Shown piece after piece: positions 30,874 to 39,681 of a DNA stretch of 64,000 nucleotides. A model generated the notes under the pieces. The model ran no database searches. It was not told where the DNA came from and saw only the letters and a program-made list of their open reading frames with translations. Source of the DNA: DASUPK01 sp963795665 (GTDB taxonomy: Bacteria; Actinomycetota; Thermoleophilia; Solirubrobacterales; 70-9); NCBI GenBank assembly GCA_963795665.1, contig CAWCIP010000004.1, positions 1 through 64,000 of the forward strand. The letters are read 5' to 3'. Both the position numbers and the translations under genes were made by a program. The stretch's first letter is position 1, and each line of letters starts with the position of its first letter.

Positions 30874-31021
30874 ACTCTCAGCTGATCTCTGCCGACTCGC
30901 CTGAGGCTCCTGCTTTCACGCGGGAGGGGGCGTCTGTCGCTGACGAGCGCATCCTTTTTCCGGAGGCCGTGTTCCTCATATAAGCAAGGCAATCGTCATC
31001 GAGGCAAGGGAGTGGAGTGAT

Positions 31022-31762
31022 ATGCGTAACCGCAAGTTTCTGATCGGCGCCTTGGTGGGCGTGATCGGGGCGTTGGCCTTCTCTGGCGTCGCCTCGGCAG
31101 CTCCCATCTCGCAGTCGCTGGAGACCACAGTGACGCCGGCGAAGCAGGACAAGAAGGTGTTCGGCGGTGCCTCGCTGCACAACATCATCGGCACCACGAT
31201 CGACAACCCCGCCACGACGCAGTCGCCGCAGCAGACCGTGTTCACGATCGACCGGAACGTGAAGTTCGTGAACGGCAACGTCCCGCCCTGTCCGCTGAGC
31301 GCGGTCCAGGGCAAGTTCACCGCCCAGGCGCAGGCGGCCTGCCCGCAGAGCATCACCGGCGGGGGAAGCGTCGAGGTCAACGGCGGCGCCGTGAAGGGGA
31401 CGGTGACGACCTTCAGCGGCGGCCCGAAGACGATCTACGTGCAGACCGACATCGGTCCTGGCGCGACGACTCTCACGATCATCGGAACCATCTTCCACCG
31501 GACGCTGACGTTCAGCAACATCCCGAACACGCCCGGCCTGATCCTGACCAAGTTCGACGTCACGTTCAACAAGCGCAAGACGGGCAAGATGAAGGTCAAG
31601 GTCAATGGCAAGAAGAAGAAGGTGCCGACCTACTACTTCATGGCGCGCTGCAAGGCAAAGGCCTGGACGACCACTGAGGTGACGACCTTCTACAGCGGCG
31701 AGGTCCTCAGGGCGACGTCGACCGAGAAGTGCAAGAAGAAGGGGTCCAAGAAGAAGAAGTAG
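31022..31762 (+). CDS. Exported protein with Lys-rich end, unknown function
   Basis: A 246-residue protein with a clear signal peptide (FLIGALVGVIGALAFSGVAS, cleavage after A-S-A), a beta-rich body without known motifs (segments such as KTIYVQTDIGPGATTLTIIG), two Lys-rich stretches (KRKTGKMKVKVNGKKKKV near residue 185 and KKKGSKKKK at the very end) and Cys pairs that could bond in the mature protein. I do not recognise the family; this kind of protein is common in Solirubrobacterales. GGAGTG lies near the ATG. A terminator-like stem follows at 31791-31821. Confidence 0.75.
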   Translation: MRNRKFLIGALVGVIGALAFSGVASAAPISQSLETTVTPAKQDKKVFGGASLHNIIGTTIDNPATTQSPQQTVFTIDRNVKFVNGNVPPCPLSAVQGKFTAQAQAACPQSITGGGSVEVNGGAVKGTVTTFSGGPKTIYVQTDIGPGATTLTIIGTIFHRTLTFSNIPNTPGLILTKFDVTFNKRKTGKMKVKVNGKKKKVPTYYFMARCKAKAWTTTEVTTFYSGEVLRATSTEKCKKKGSKKKK

Positions 31763-31790
31763 CTCTTTGGAACTCCTTTTCCGTGAACGC

Positions 31791-31821
31791 GGGTGTCTCG
31801 GCCGCTGGGGTCGAGACACCC
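31791..31821 (+). terminator. Hairpin after the exported protein gene
   Basis: Perfect 10-base arms GGGTGTCTCG and CGAGACACCC around an 11-base loop, 29 bases after the stop. No T-run follows. Confidence 0.55.
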
Positions 31822-31828
31822 CGAACAG

Positions 31829-31931
31829 CTGTTTTGGACGACGGGCAGTAGCCGGGCTCATCGGTCTCGTCGGTTCCGCTTCGCGCGAAAAGCAGGCGCC
31901 TCCCTGTGGAGTACTGCTTTCCATGCAAAGC
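31829..31931. repeat. Palindromic elements: degenerate B, H-like and A
   Basis: A degenerate B copy in reverse orientation (CTGTTTTGGACGACGGGCAG, 31829-31848), an H-like piece (CGCTTCGCGCGAAAAGCAGG, 31877-31896) and a full A core GCTTTCCATGCAAAGC (31916-31931), all in the gap before the cupin gene. Confidence 0.6.
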
Positions 31932-31967
31932 GGCGGTTCGGGGGAGCGACGGTGCCATTAGGCTCTT

Positions 31968-32420
31968 GTGGTGACTCCAGCTTCGACGGATGCGATTCAG
32001 GTGGGGGCCCTCAGCGTACGCTTCCTGGTCGAGGCGGCTGATTCGAACGGAAGCGCGAGCGTCTTCGAATGCTTCGTTCCCGCCGATAGCAAGATGCCGG
32101 CGCCGCATAGTCACGACGCGTTCGAGGAGACGATCTACGGGCTCGAGGGCACCACGACTTGGACGGTTGACGGCCGGACTCTCGACATTCGCCCCGGCGA
32201 AGCCTTCTGCGTACCTCGCGGGGCAGTCCATGGATTCGACAACCACGGGAGCGAAGACGCCAAGTTCCTGGCGATATCCAGCCCCGGGGTAATGACGCCG
32301 GACTACTTCCGTGAGATTCACGAGGTGCTGGCGGCAACTCCCGGGGGCCCGCCGGACCTGGCGAAGATCGCGGAGGTCATGCGCCGGCACGGCCTAACGC
32401 CTGCGCCTCCCGCCAGCTGA
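31968..32420 (+). CDS. Cupin-domain protein
   Basis: A 150-residue single-cupin protein. Motif 1 is PHSHDAFEETIYGLEG with the His, His and Glu ligands (residues near 44-56); motif 2 is PGEAFCVPRGAVHGFDN with the last His. The metal site is therefore complete. The C-terminal 35 residues form a helical tail (FREIHEVLAATPGG then LAKIAEVMRRHGL). Such proteins include dioxygenases, isomerases and sensors; substrate is unknown. The start is GTG at 31968 or the GTG at 31971. TAGGCT lies six bases upstream, so the message may be leaderless. An A element and a strong terminator follow. Confidence 0.82.
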   Translation: MVTPASTDAIQVGALSVRFLVEAADSNGSASVFECFVPADSKMPAPHSHDAFEETIYGLEGTTTWTVDGRTLDIRPGEAFCVPRGAVHGFDNHGSEDAKFLAISSPGVMTPDYFREIHEVLAATPGGPPDLAKIAEVMRRHGLTPAPPAS

Positions 32421-32435
32421 CGCGCCTCCGCCACT

Positions 32436-32451
32436 GCTTTCCATGCAAAGC
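32436..32451. repeat. Palindromic element, A type
   Basis: GCTTTCCATGCAAAGC, 16 bases after the cupin stop; the last copy I find in the window. Confidence 0.7.
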
Positions 32452-32462
32452 GGCAGGCATAA

Positions 32463-32490
32463 GAAACGGCCCTCCGAAGAGGGCCGTTTC
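32463..32490. terminator. Perfect bidirectional hairpin terminator
   Basis: Twelve-base perfect arms GAAACGGCCCTC and GAGGGCCGTTTC around the tetraloop CGAA, between the convergent cupin and membrane-protein genes. The AAA/TTT ends give a T-run in both directions. Confidence 0.8.
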
Positions 32491-32545
32491 TAGGGGTACT
32501 ACAGGGAGGAGAGATATGTGTGTTGTCTGTGGGAGGTAGCCGGTA

Positions 32546-32908
32546 TCAGGCTCCGAGCGGGCGACTGAACCGCGTTGAAGCGGTCAGTGCCATATGCGCG
32601 GAGCCGAACCCGACCAAAAAGACTGTTGCGATGTAATCCCCGGCGATCCCGGCGATGACGCCGGCGCCGATGGTGGCGGCGGCCAGCGTGTAGTCGAATC
32701 CCGCATGGGCGCTCAGCGGCAGGTTGCCCCGATCGCCCTCGCCGTAGACAGACGTGCCGAGCCCGATCAGGAGGATGCCGAGAGCGAAGCTCAGGGCGCC
32801 GGCCAGATAGCCGAATCCCAGCGCGAAGGGAGCCACCATCAACAGAGGGGCGGCCGCCACTTCGAGCGCGGCGTGCACGTGGATCGGAATTGCCCTGAAC
32901 AGAGTCAT
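32546..32908 (-). CDS. SPW-type small membrane protein
   Basis: A 120-residue protein with four membrane helices. Residues 8-30 (IHVHAALEVAAAPLLMVAPF) and the related second half (AHAGFDYTLAAATIGAGVIAG) look like two copies of a helix-pair repeat, as in SPW-repeat proteins. Function is unknown; such genes commonly occur singly in actinobacteria. The ATG at 32908 is at the start of the first hydrophobic segment. It converges with the cupin gene on a strong terminator and is divergent from tlyA. Confidence 0.65.
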   Translation of the reverse strand: MTLFRAIPIHVHAALEVAAAPLLMVAPFALGFGYLAGALSFALGILLIGLGTSVYGEGDRGNLPLSAHAGFDYTLAAATIGAGVIAGIAGDYIATVFLVGFGSAHMALTASTRFSRPLGA

Positions 32909-33018
32909 CGCAAAAAGCAGGGTACGAACGTATGTGCGATTCGTGTGTGAGCGCGATCACAGTGAGCGTGGCAATCGAGTCCCCCATCGGCGAACTCTGC
33001 CTAGGTACGGTTCGCCGC

Positions 33019-33801
33019 ATGACCCGTCGTCGCGCCGACACCCTGCTCGCCGAGCGCGGACTGGCGCCGTCTCGAACCGCGGCGGCGGCCTCGGTGCGCG
33101 CCGGCCGGGTGCGCCTCGGCCGAGACGGCCCCGAGGTCGCCAAGCCGAGTGAGCTCGTCGACGAGAAGGCCGAGCTCGTGGTCGCCGAGGCGCAGCAGTT
33201 CGTCTCCCGAGGGGGGGTCAAGCTGTCAAACGCGCTCGACGAGCTCCCGGTGGAGGTCGAGGGGCGCCGCTGCCTCGACGTCGGTGCGTCCACAGGCGGC
33301 TTCACGGACTGCCTGCTCCAGCGCGGCGCGTTGATGGTGCTGGCGGTCGACGTCGGCTACGGCCAGCTCGACTGGAGTCTGCGAGAGGATTCCCGCGTGC
33401 TGGTCATGGAGAGGCTGAACGCTCGCTACCTCGGGGACTCCTCGTTGCCCTTTCGGCCCGAGCTGATCACCGTGGACGTCTCCTTCATCTCCCTGGCGAT
33501 GATCCTGCCCTCGATCGTCGCGTCGGCGGCCCCAGAGTTCGACCTGCTCGGCCTGGTCAAGCCGCAGTTCGAGCTGGGCAAGGAGAAGGTCGGGAAGGGA
33601 GGGGTCGTGCGCAAGGCCGAGGATCGGCGCGCCGCGATCCGCCAGGTGGCGGAGGCGGCACAGGGGGAGGGGCTGGTGGTTCGCGCTCTGGTTTCCTCCG
33701 GCCTGCCCGGCCCGAAGGGGAATCGTGAGACCTTTGTCTGGGCCTCGAGGACAGGCGACCCCGTCGAGTTGGACGCCGAGCTGGAGAAGGTTGAGCCATG
33801 A
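33019..33801 (+). CDS. tlyA: TlyA-family rRNA methyltransferase
   Basis: A 260-residue S-adenosylmethionine-dependent 2'-O-methyltransferase that in mycobacteria modifies 16S and 23S rRNA. An N-terminal S4-like RNA-binding domain (RRADTLLAERGLAPSRTAAA, then SRGGVKLSNAL) precedes the methyltransferase domain with the SAM motif CLDVGASTGGFTDCLL, the catalytic region VKPQFELGKEKV and GNRETFVW. The ATG at 33019 is preferred; a TACGGT hexamer seven bases before it suggests a leaderless start, and the upstream open frame has no S4 residues. The stop overlaps the nadK ATG. The order tlyA-nadK-recN is a conserved actinobacterial one. Confidence 0.93.
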   Translation: MTRRRADTLLAERGLAPSRTAAAASVRAGRVRLGRDGPEVAKPSELVDEKAELVVAEAQQFVSRGGVKLSNALDELPVEVEGRRCLDVGASTGGFTDCLLQRGALMVLAVDVGYGQLDWSLREDSRVLVMERLNARYLGDSSLPFRPELITVDVSFISLAMILPSIVASAAPEFDLLGLVKPQFELGKEKVGKGGVVRKAEDRRAAIRQVAEAAQGEGLVVRALVSSGLPGPKGNRETFVWASRTGDPVELDAELEKVEP

Positions 33802-34637
33802 CCCGCGCGATGCTGATCACCCACACCCAGCCCGAGGCGGCCGCCGTGGCCGTCGCGGCCACCGTGGAGGCCGCCAGGGCCGCCTCGGTGCAGCTCGTCT
33901 GCACGCCCGACGAGCTCGAGAAGCATGGGCAGGCCGCCGCCGGAGTCGAGCGGGTCGACGACGGCGAGCGCCCCGACCTCTGCGTGGTCCTGGGAGGGGA
34001 CGGCAGCATCCTCTACGCGCTGCGCCGCTTCGCCGGCACGGAAGTGCCCGTCTTCGGCATCAACTTCGGGACGATCGGCTTCCTGGCAGCAGTCGAGAAG
34101 GAGGAGCTCAGCGGCGGGCTCGAGCGCGCCTTCCGCGGCGACTTCGAGCAACTGAACCTGCCGGCCCTCAGGGTGAGTCTCGACATCGAGCGGCCGGTGG
34201 CGCTGAACGACGTCAGCTTCGTCCGCCAGCCGCACGGCCGCGTGGCCGAGCTCTCTTACGGGATCGGCGGCGAGGAGGTCGGCAGCGTCCGCTGCGACGG
34301 GCTGGTGGCGGCCACTCCGGCTGGAAGCACCGGCTACAACCTGGCGAACGCCGGGCCGATACTGGCGTGGGGCGTCAAGGGCTACGTGGTCAGCTTCATC
34401 GCGCCGCACACGCTTGCGGCGCGGGCGCTGGTCGTCGCCCCCGGCGACGCCCTGCACGTCCGGAACGCTGCCGGCCGCGAGCCCGTCGAGATCTCACTCG
34501 ACGGCGAGGGCGCCGGTGAGCTGGCGCCCGGGGACGAGCTCGAGATTCGCTTCGAGGAGTCGGTCAGCCGGCTCGCCCAGCTGCCTGGCTCCAGCTTCTA
34601 CCACCGGATCCGGGAGAAGTTCGGCAAGTTGGCCTAG
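33798..34637 (+). CDS. nadK: NAD kinase
   Basis: Cytoplasmic ATP-dependent kinase producing NADP from NAD, 279 residues. The signature GGDGS is at residues 66-70 in VVLGGDGSILYALRRFA, followed by FGINFGTIGFLA and the NAD-binding NDVSFVRQPHG. The C-terminal region has TPAGSTGYNLANAGPI, typical of the family. The start ATG overlaps the tlyA stop (ATGA), implying coupled translation. The downstream gene in the conserved actinobacterial order would be recN; here a DHA2 exporter is inserted between them. Confidence 0.95.
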   Translation: MTRAMLITHTQPEAAAVAVAATVEAARAASVQLVCTPDELEKHGQAAAGVERVDDGERPDLCVVLGGDGSILYALRRFAGTEVPVFGINFGTIGFLAAVEKEELSGGLERAFRGDFEQLNLPALRVSLDIERPVALNDVSFVRQPHGRVAELSYGIGGEEVGSVRCDGLVAATPAGSTGYNLANAGPILAWGVKGYVVSFIAPHTLAARALVVAPGDALHVRNAAGREPVEISLDGEGAGELAPGDELEIRFEESVSRLAQLPGSSFYHRIREKFGKLA

Positions 34638-34699
34638 CCGGCTGGGGCGGTTTGAGAAACTGGGTTTTCGGATCCGGCGACTTGCGGTAAGGAGGAAAT

Positions 34700-36239
34700 G
34701 TGGAGCGGAAGTGGTGGAGCCTGCTCGCGGTCTGTCTGGCGACGTTCATGTTGCTGCTCGACATCACCGTCGTCAACGTCGCGCTGCCCAAGATCCAGCA
34801 GGACCTGCACACCGACCTCACCGGGCTTCAATGGGTGGTCGACGCCTACACGCTGCTTCTCTCCGCCTTCACGCTGACCATGGGAACGCTCGCCGACCGC
34901 TTCGGGCGGCGGCGGCTGTTCGTGCTCGGCGTCGGCGTGTTCACGTTCGCGTCACTGCTCTGCGGGCTGGCCACGAGCGCGACCTTCCTGCACCTAGCGC
35001 GGGGCCTGCAGGGAATCGGCGGCGCGGCGATGTTCGCGACCTCGCTGGCCCTGATCGCCCAGGAGTTCCAGGGCCCCCAGCGCGGCACCGCGATCGCCGC
35101 CTGGGGCGCGACGATCGGCGGCGCGGTCGCGGTCGGGCCGCTGGTCGGCGGGGCGCTGACCGACGGGCTCGGCTGGGAGTGGATCTTCTTCGTCAACGTG
35201 CCGATCGGGATCGGCACCGTGATCCTCGCCCAGGACCCAGGCCGGAGAGTCGCGCGATCCCGAGGCCAAGCGCCTCGACTGGGCGGGCCTCATCACCTTC
35301 TCGCTCGGGCTCTTCGCGCTGATCTTCGGCCTGCTGCGCGGCAACGCCGAGGGCTGGGGCAGCACGCTGATCGTCGGCGCGCTGGTCGCCGCGGTGGTCC
35401 TGCTCGTTGCGTTCGTGCTCTTCGAGTGGCGCCAGGAGCACGCGATGTTCGACCTCAGCCTGTTCCGCAAGCCCGCGTTCTCGGGCGTCTCCTACGGAAC
35501 CTTCGCGATCGGGGCGGGGATGTTCGCGATGTTCCTCTACATCACGATCTACATGCAGAGCGTGATCGGGATGACGCCGCTCCAGGCCGGCGTCCGCTTC
35601 CTGCCGCTGACCCTGTTCGCGTTCATCGTCCCGCTCGCCACCCGCAACCTCGTCGCGAAGGTCCCGGCGCGGGTGCCGCTGACGATCGGGCTGGCGCTGG
35701 TCGGCGTCGGGTTGCTGCTGATGCGCGGCGCCAAGCCCGACTCGGAGTGGACGACCCTGCTCGCCGGCTTCATCGTCAGCGGCATCGGCATCGGGCTCTC
35801 CAACCCGTCGATCGCGTCCACGGCGCTCGGGGTCGTGCCCGCGGCGCGGTCGGGCATGGCCTCGGGGATCAACAACACGATGCGGATCGCCGGCGTCTCG
35901 ACCGGGATCGCGGCCCTCGGCGCGGTGTTCCAGAGCAAGATCACCGACTCGCTCCACACCCTGCTGCCGGGGGCCCCGAGCGGGTTTGCCGACGGGGTCG
36001 CCGCGAGCGGCACCCAGGCGGCGAGCCAGGCGCCGCCCCAGCTCCACGACCAGGCCGTCCAGGCGGCGGGCGTCGCGTTCACCGACGCCTTCAACGACAT
36101 CCTCCTGATCGGGGCGTTGATCCTGTTCAGCGGGGCCCTGATGGTGCTGGCGCTGGTGCGCCAGAGCGACTTCGTCCCTCACGGCGCGCCCGAGGGGGCC
36201 GGACAGCCCGAGGAGGCCGAGGAGCCGGTCGCGGCGTAG
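34700..36239 (+). CDS. MFS exporter, DHA2 family, frameshifted
   Basis: Drug exporter of the EmrB/QacA type. The first part, from GTG 34700 with AAGGAGG four bases upstream, carries ITVVNVALPKIQQDL, LQWVVDAYTLLLSAF and GTLADRFGRRR. After VPIGIGTVILAQ the frame becomes Arg-rich nonsense. In the frame one base further on, ESRDPEAKRLDWAGLITFSL begins at 35247 and continues with all remaining helices to 36239. One extra base between about 35226 and 35247 explains this; corrected, the protein has about 512 residues. It splits the otherwise conserved nadK-recN neighbourhood and is co-oriented with both. Confidence 0.8.
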
Positions 36240-36279
36240 GGGCGAATCCGTCTTGGCTCCTCGTTAGAACGGGGGGCCG

Positions 36280-37953
36280 ATGCTCCTCGAGCTCCGAATC
36301 GAGAACCTGCTGCTGATCGAGCGCGCCGAGCTGCGGCTCGGGCCGGGCCTGAACGCGATCACCGGCGAGACCGGCGCGGGCAAGACGATCCTCGCCCACT
36401 CCTTCGATCTGCTGATGGGCGGGAAGGCGCGCGCCCAGATCGTGCGGCCGGGCGCGAGCGAGGCCTATGTCGAAGGGGTCTTCGAGCTTCCGGACGGGCT
36501 GCTCGACGACCCGGACCTGGCGGAGATCGCCCAGCGGCTGCCGGAGGGCGCCACCGAGGTCGCGATCGGACGCCGCGTCTCGGCGAGCGGCAGGACCAGC
36601 GCCTTTGTCGCCGGGCGCTCCGCGTCGGCACCCGAGCTGCAGGCCCTCGGGTCTCGGCTGCTCGCCTTCTACGGCCAGCACGAGCACCGCAAGCTGACCC
36701 TCTCGGGTGCCCAGCTCGAGACGCTCGACGGCTTCGCCGGGGAGGAGCACATCGAACGGCGACGGGCCTACCGGGGGGCGCATGCGGAGGTGATCCGGAT
36801 CGACCGCGAGCTGGCGCAAATCCGCGACCGCGAGGGCGCGCGCGAGCGGGACCTGGACATCCTGCGCTACGAGCTCGAGGAGATCGAGGCCGCGAAGCCC
36901 GACCCGGCCGAGGAGGCCGAGCTTGCGCCGGAGCGCGAGCGGCTGCGCCATGCCGAGTCCCTGCGCGGCGCGGCGGCCGAGGCGCTGACCGCTGTGGCCG
37001 GCGACGAGGGCGGTGCGTCGGAGGCGATGGGCGCCGCGGAGTCGGCCCTGGTGGCGCAGGAGGGCGTCGACCCCCGGCTGGACAAGCTCGCCGAGGCCGC
37101 CACAGGACTGCGGGTTGAGCTTCAGGAGCTGGCCGGTGAGCTGCGCGGCTACGCCGAGGGGATCGAGGCCGAGCCGGGCCGGCTCGAGCAGGTCGAGGAG
37201 CGACTCGACGTCCTCGACCGCCTGAAGCGCAAGCACGGCGGCTCGATCGAATCGGTGCTGGCACATGCCGGCCACTGCAGGACGGAGATCGAGACGATCG
37301 AGGGAGCCGAGGAGGCAACCGGCCGGCTGGAGGCGGAGCTCACGAAGGCGCAGCGAAAGCGGACCGATCTCGCCGCGCAGCTCAGCGAGGTCCGGGCCAA
37401 GTCGGCTCGACGGCTGGAGAAGCGCGTCGCCGCGGAGCTGGATCAGCTGGCGATGAGCGGGGCGAAGCTCGAGGTCAGCCTCGAGCCGCATCCCGACGGC
37501 TTCGGGCCACAGGGCCAGGAGCGAGTCACATTCCAGGTGGCCACCAATCCGGGGATGCCGACCTCGCCGCTGCGGGACGCGGCCTCCGGCGGCGAGCTCT
37601 CCCGGGTGATGCTGGCGCTGGCCGGGCAGGGCGCTGGAGGCGGGGCCGCGACCTACGTCTTCGACGAGATCGACGCCGGCATCGGCGGCAGCACCGCCAA
37701 GGCCGTCGGCGAGCGCCTGCGCGCCCTGGGCTCCGAGCGCCAGGTCCTCTGCATCACCCACCTCCCTCAGGTGGCGTCGATGGCCGAGACTCACTTCCGG
37801 ATCGAGAAGAGCATCGACGGCGGGCAGGCGACGGCGCGCGTCGAGCGAGTCGACGGCGACCGGCTCGTCGCCGAGATCGTCCGGATGCTGGGCGGTGAGG
37901 ACGGCGACGAGGCCGCCGACCGCCACGCCCGCCAGCTTCTCGAGGCCGCGTAG
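36280..37953 (+). CDS. recN: DNA repair protein RecN
   Basis: SMC-like ATPase of double-strand-break repair, 557 residues. Walker A is GETGAGKTIL (residues 29-38) with the family start MLLELRIENLLLIERAEL; a long coiled-coil arm occupies about residues 150-370 with few breaks; the signature is SGGELSRVMLALA and Walker B TYVFDEIDAGIGGST, followed by ITHLPQVAS. It probably tethers broken ends in the cytoplasm. It follows the DHA2 gene and precedes steA, as in mycobacteria. Confidence 0.95.
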   Translation: MLLELRIENLLLIERAELRLGPGLNAITGETGAGKTILAHSFDLLMGGKARAQIVRPGASEAYVEGVFELPDGLLDDPDLAEIAQRLPEGATEVAIGRRVSASGRTSAFVAGRSASAPELQALGSRLLAFYGQHEHRKLTLSGAQLETLDGFAGEEHIERRRAYRGAHAEVIRIDRELAQIRDREGARERDLDILRYELEEIEAAKPDPAEEAELAPERERLRHAESLRGAAAEALTAVAGDEGGASEAMGAAESALVAQEGVDPRLDKLAEAATGLRVELQELAGELRGYAEGIEAEPGRLEQVEERLDVLDRLKRKHGGSIESVLAHAGHCRTEIETIEGAEEATGRLEAELTKAQRKRTDLAAQLSEVRAKSARRLEKRVAAELDQLAMSGAKLEVSLEPHPDGFGPQGQERVTFQVATNPGMPTSPLRDAASGGELSRVMLALAGQGAGGGAATYVFDEIDAGIGGSTAKAVGERLRALGSERQVLCITHLPQVASMAETHFRIEKSIDGGQATARVERVDGDRLVAEIVRMLGGEDGDEAADRHARQLLEAA

Positions 37954-37970
37954 AACTAGGCTCCCCGGCG

Positions 37971-38975
37971 ATGGCGATCGCCACCGCCACGGCAATCCGC
38001 GGGACCGCACGCCTTGGGCGGCGCACGAAGGACCTGGTCAGGCGCCTGGGGCCGGACGACATCGCCGTGATCGATCACCGCAACCTGGACCGGATCGCCG
38101 CCGAGGAGCTGGCGGCCTGCGGCGTCCGGGCGACGCTCAACGCGTCCCCGTCGTCGGATGGGACCTATCCGAACACCGGCCCGCTCACGCTGGTGCGCGC
38201 GGGAGTCCGCCTGATCGATGCCGGGCCCGAGCTGTTCGAGCGGATCCGCGAGGGCGACCCCCTTGAGATCGACGGGGGTCGTGTTCGCTCGGGCCAGAGC
38301 GTGGTGGCCAGTGGCCGCGTGCTGCGGGCCGACGAGCTCTCGATGCGACTCGACGACCAGCGACGGCGGATCGACCGTGCGCTCCACGACTTCACCGAGA
38401 ACACGATGGCCCACCTGCGCGAGGAGGGCGGGCTGCTCTTCGGCACGATCGACCTGCCCGAGACCAGGACCCGGTTTCGGGACCGGCACGTACTGATCGT
38501 CGTCCGCGGGACGGACTACGTCCGGGACCTGCGCGCGCTCCGCTCCTACATCGAGGACGTGAACCCGATCCTGGTCGGAGTCGACGGGGGCGCCGACGCG
38601 ATCGTCGGAGAGGGCCTCGTTCCCGACGTCATCCTTGGCGACATGGACTCGGCCGGCGAGCGGGCGCTGCGCACCGGCGCCGAGCTGATCGTGCACGCCT
38701 ACCCCGACGGCGATGCCCCCGGGTCGGAGCGCCTGCGGCAGCTCGGGCTCGCCCATACCGTCGTGCCCTCCGCCGGGACGAGCCAGGACGTCGCGATGCT
38801 CCTCGCCTTCGAGAAGGGCGCCGCGCTGATCGTCAGCGTCGGGGCGCACTTCAACCTCGTCGAGTTCCTGGAGCGGCGCAGGGGCGGGATGTCGTCCACC
38901 TTCCTCACCCGGCTCCGACTCGGCGAGACGCTCGTGGACGCCAAGGGCGTCAGCCACCTGTACCCGACTCGGTAG
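37971..38975 (+). CDS. steA: SteA-like cytokinetic-ring protein
   Basis: A 334-residue protein resembling SteA of Corynebacterium, a cytoplasmic protein that helps position or complete the division septum together with a membrane partner (SteB). The C-terminal half has a thiamin-pyrophosphokinase-like fold with VGVDGGADAIVGEGLVPDVI, LGDMDSAGERAL and SAGTSQDVAMLLAFE. The N-terminal half contains LIDAGPELFERIREGDP. In actinobacteria the gene lies between recN and pyrG, as here. TAGGCT eight bases before the ATG suggests a leaderless message. Enzymatic activity is not expected from family knowledge. Confidence 0.87.
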   Translation: MAIATATAIRGTARLGRRTKDLVRRLGPDDIAVIDHRNLDRIAAEELAACGVRATLNASPSSDGTYPNTGPLTLVRAGVRLIDAGPELFERIREGDPLEIDGGRVRSGQSVVASGRVLRADELSMRLDDQRRRIDRALHDFTENTMAHLREEGGLLFGTIDLPETRTRFRDRHVLIVVRGTDYVRDLRALRSYIEDVNPILVGVDGGADAIVGEGLVPDVILGDMDSAGERALRTGAELIVHAYPDGDAPGSERLRQLGLAHTVVPSAGTSQDVAMLLAFEKGAALIVSVGAHFNLVEFLERRRGGMSSTFLTRLRLGETLVDAKGVSHLYPTR

Positions 38976-38982
38976 CTGACCC

Positions 38983-39681
38983 GTGCCGCGCCGGACCAAC
39001 TACCGCGGCAAGCCGGTCCTCTTTCCCCTCGGCGCGATTCTGCTCGCTGCCGCACTCGCCGCTCTCGCGGCGGACCCAAGCCGCTGGCTCGTCTTCCTCG
39101 CGGGCGTCGGCTGCCTCGGGCTGGTCGACGATCTTGCCGGCGCCGGCCCGCGTGGCTGGCGGGGACACGCTCGAGCCGTCCTTCGAGGCGAGCTCTCCAC
39201 GGGCGCGATCAAGGCAGCCGGCACGGCCGCTCTCGCCGCCTACGCGGCGGCGGGTACCGGCGCAGTCGGCCTCGAATACGTCGCCGAGGTCGGGGTGCTC
39301 GCGCTGGCGGCGCACCTCGGAAACCTGCTCGACACCCGTCCGGGACGCTCCGAGAAGGCGCTCGCACTGACCGCCGCGTTCATCAGCCTGGCCTCCGGGA
39401 GCCTGGCTCCTCTCGCCCCGGTCGCCGCCCTGATCGGCCCGGCGGCCGTCGGGGGCTGGTTCACCCTGCGGGAGCGAGCGATGCTCGGCGACAGCGGAGC
39501 GAGCCTGATCGGGGGCATGATCGGTGTCCTGCTGGTGACGACATTGGCGGCGCCGGCGACCTATGCGACGCTCGCCGGCCTGATCGCGATCTCGGTATAT
39601 GGGGAATCGCGTTCGATCTCCTCGGCCATCGGCCGGATTCCGCTCCTCGAGCGACTAGACTCGCTCGGCAGATCGAATTGA
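38983..39681 (+). CDS. MraY/WecA-like membrane glycosyl-1-phosphate transferase homologue
   Basis: A 232-residue integral membrane protein occupying the position where other actinobacteria carry steB/mctB. It has the family traits of polyprenyl-phosphate N-acetylhexosamine-1-phosphate transferases: NYRGKPVLFPLG at the start, an acidic GLVDDLAG, AIKAAGTAALAA, LLDTRPGRSEKA and MLGDSGASLIGG, spread over about eight helices. It is shorter than MraY (about 350) and lacks the basic cytoplasmic loop near the C-terminus, so activity is uncertain. The start is GTG; its stop overlaps the TTG of pyrG. It may supply lipid-linked sugar for the wall at division sites; this is inference. Confidence 0.7.
   Translation: MPRRTNYRGKPVLFPLGAILLAAALAALAADPSRWLVFLAGVGCLGLVDDLAGAGPRGWRGHARAVLRGELSTGAIKAAGTAALAAYAAAGTGAVGLEYVAEVGVLALAAHLGNLLDTRPGRSEKALALTAAFISLASGSLAPLAPVAALIGPAAVGGWFTLRERAMLGDSGASLIGGMIGVLLVTTLAAPATYATLAGLIAISVYGESRSISSAIGRIPLLERLDSLGRSN

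Noticed and set aside
17861..32451. Palindromic elements read as a CRISPR array
   Set aside because: Spacing is irregular (hundreds to thousands of bases), spacers contain genes, and no cas genes are near.
17861..32451. Palindromic elements called simply as intrinsic terminators
   Set aside because: No T-runs follow, several copies lie upstream of gene starts, and the loops and central bases are conserved, which plain terminators do not need.
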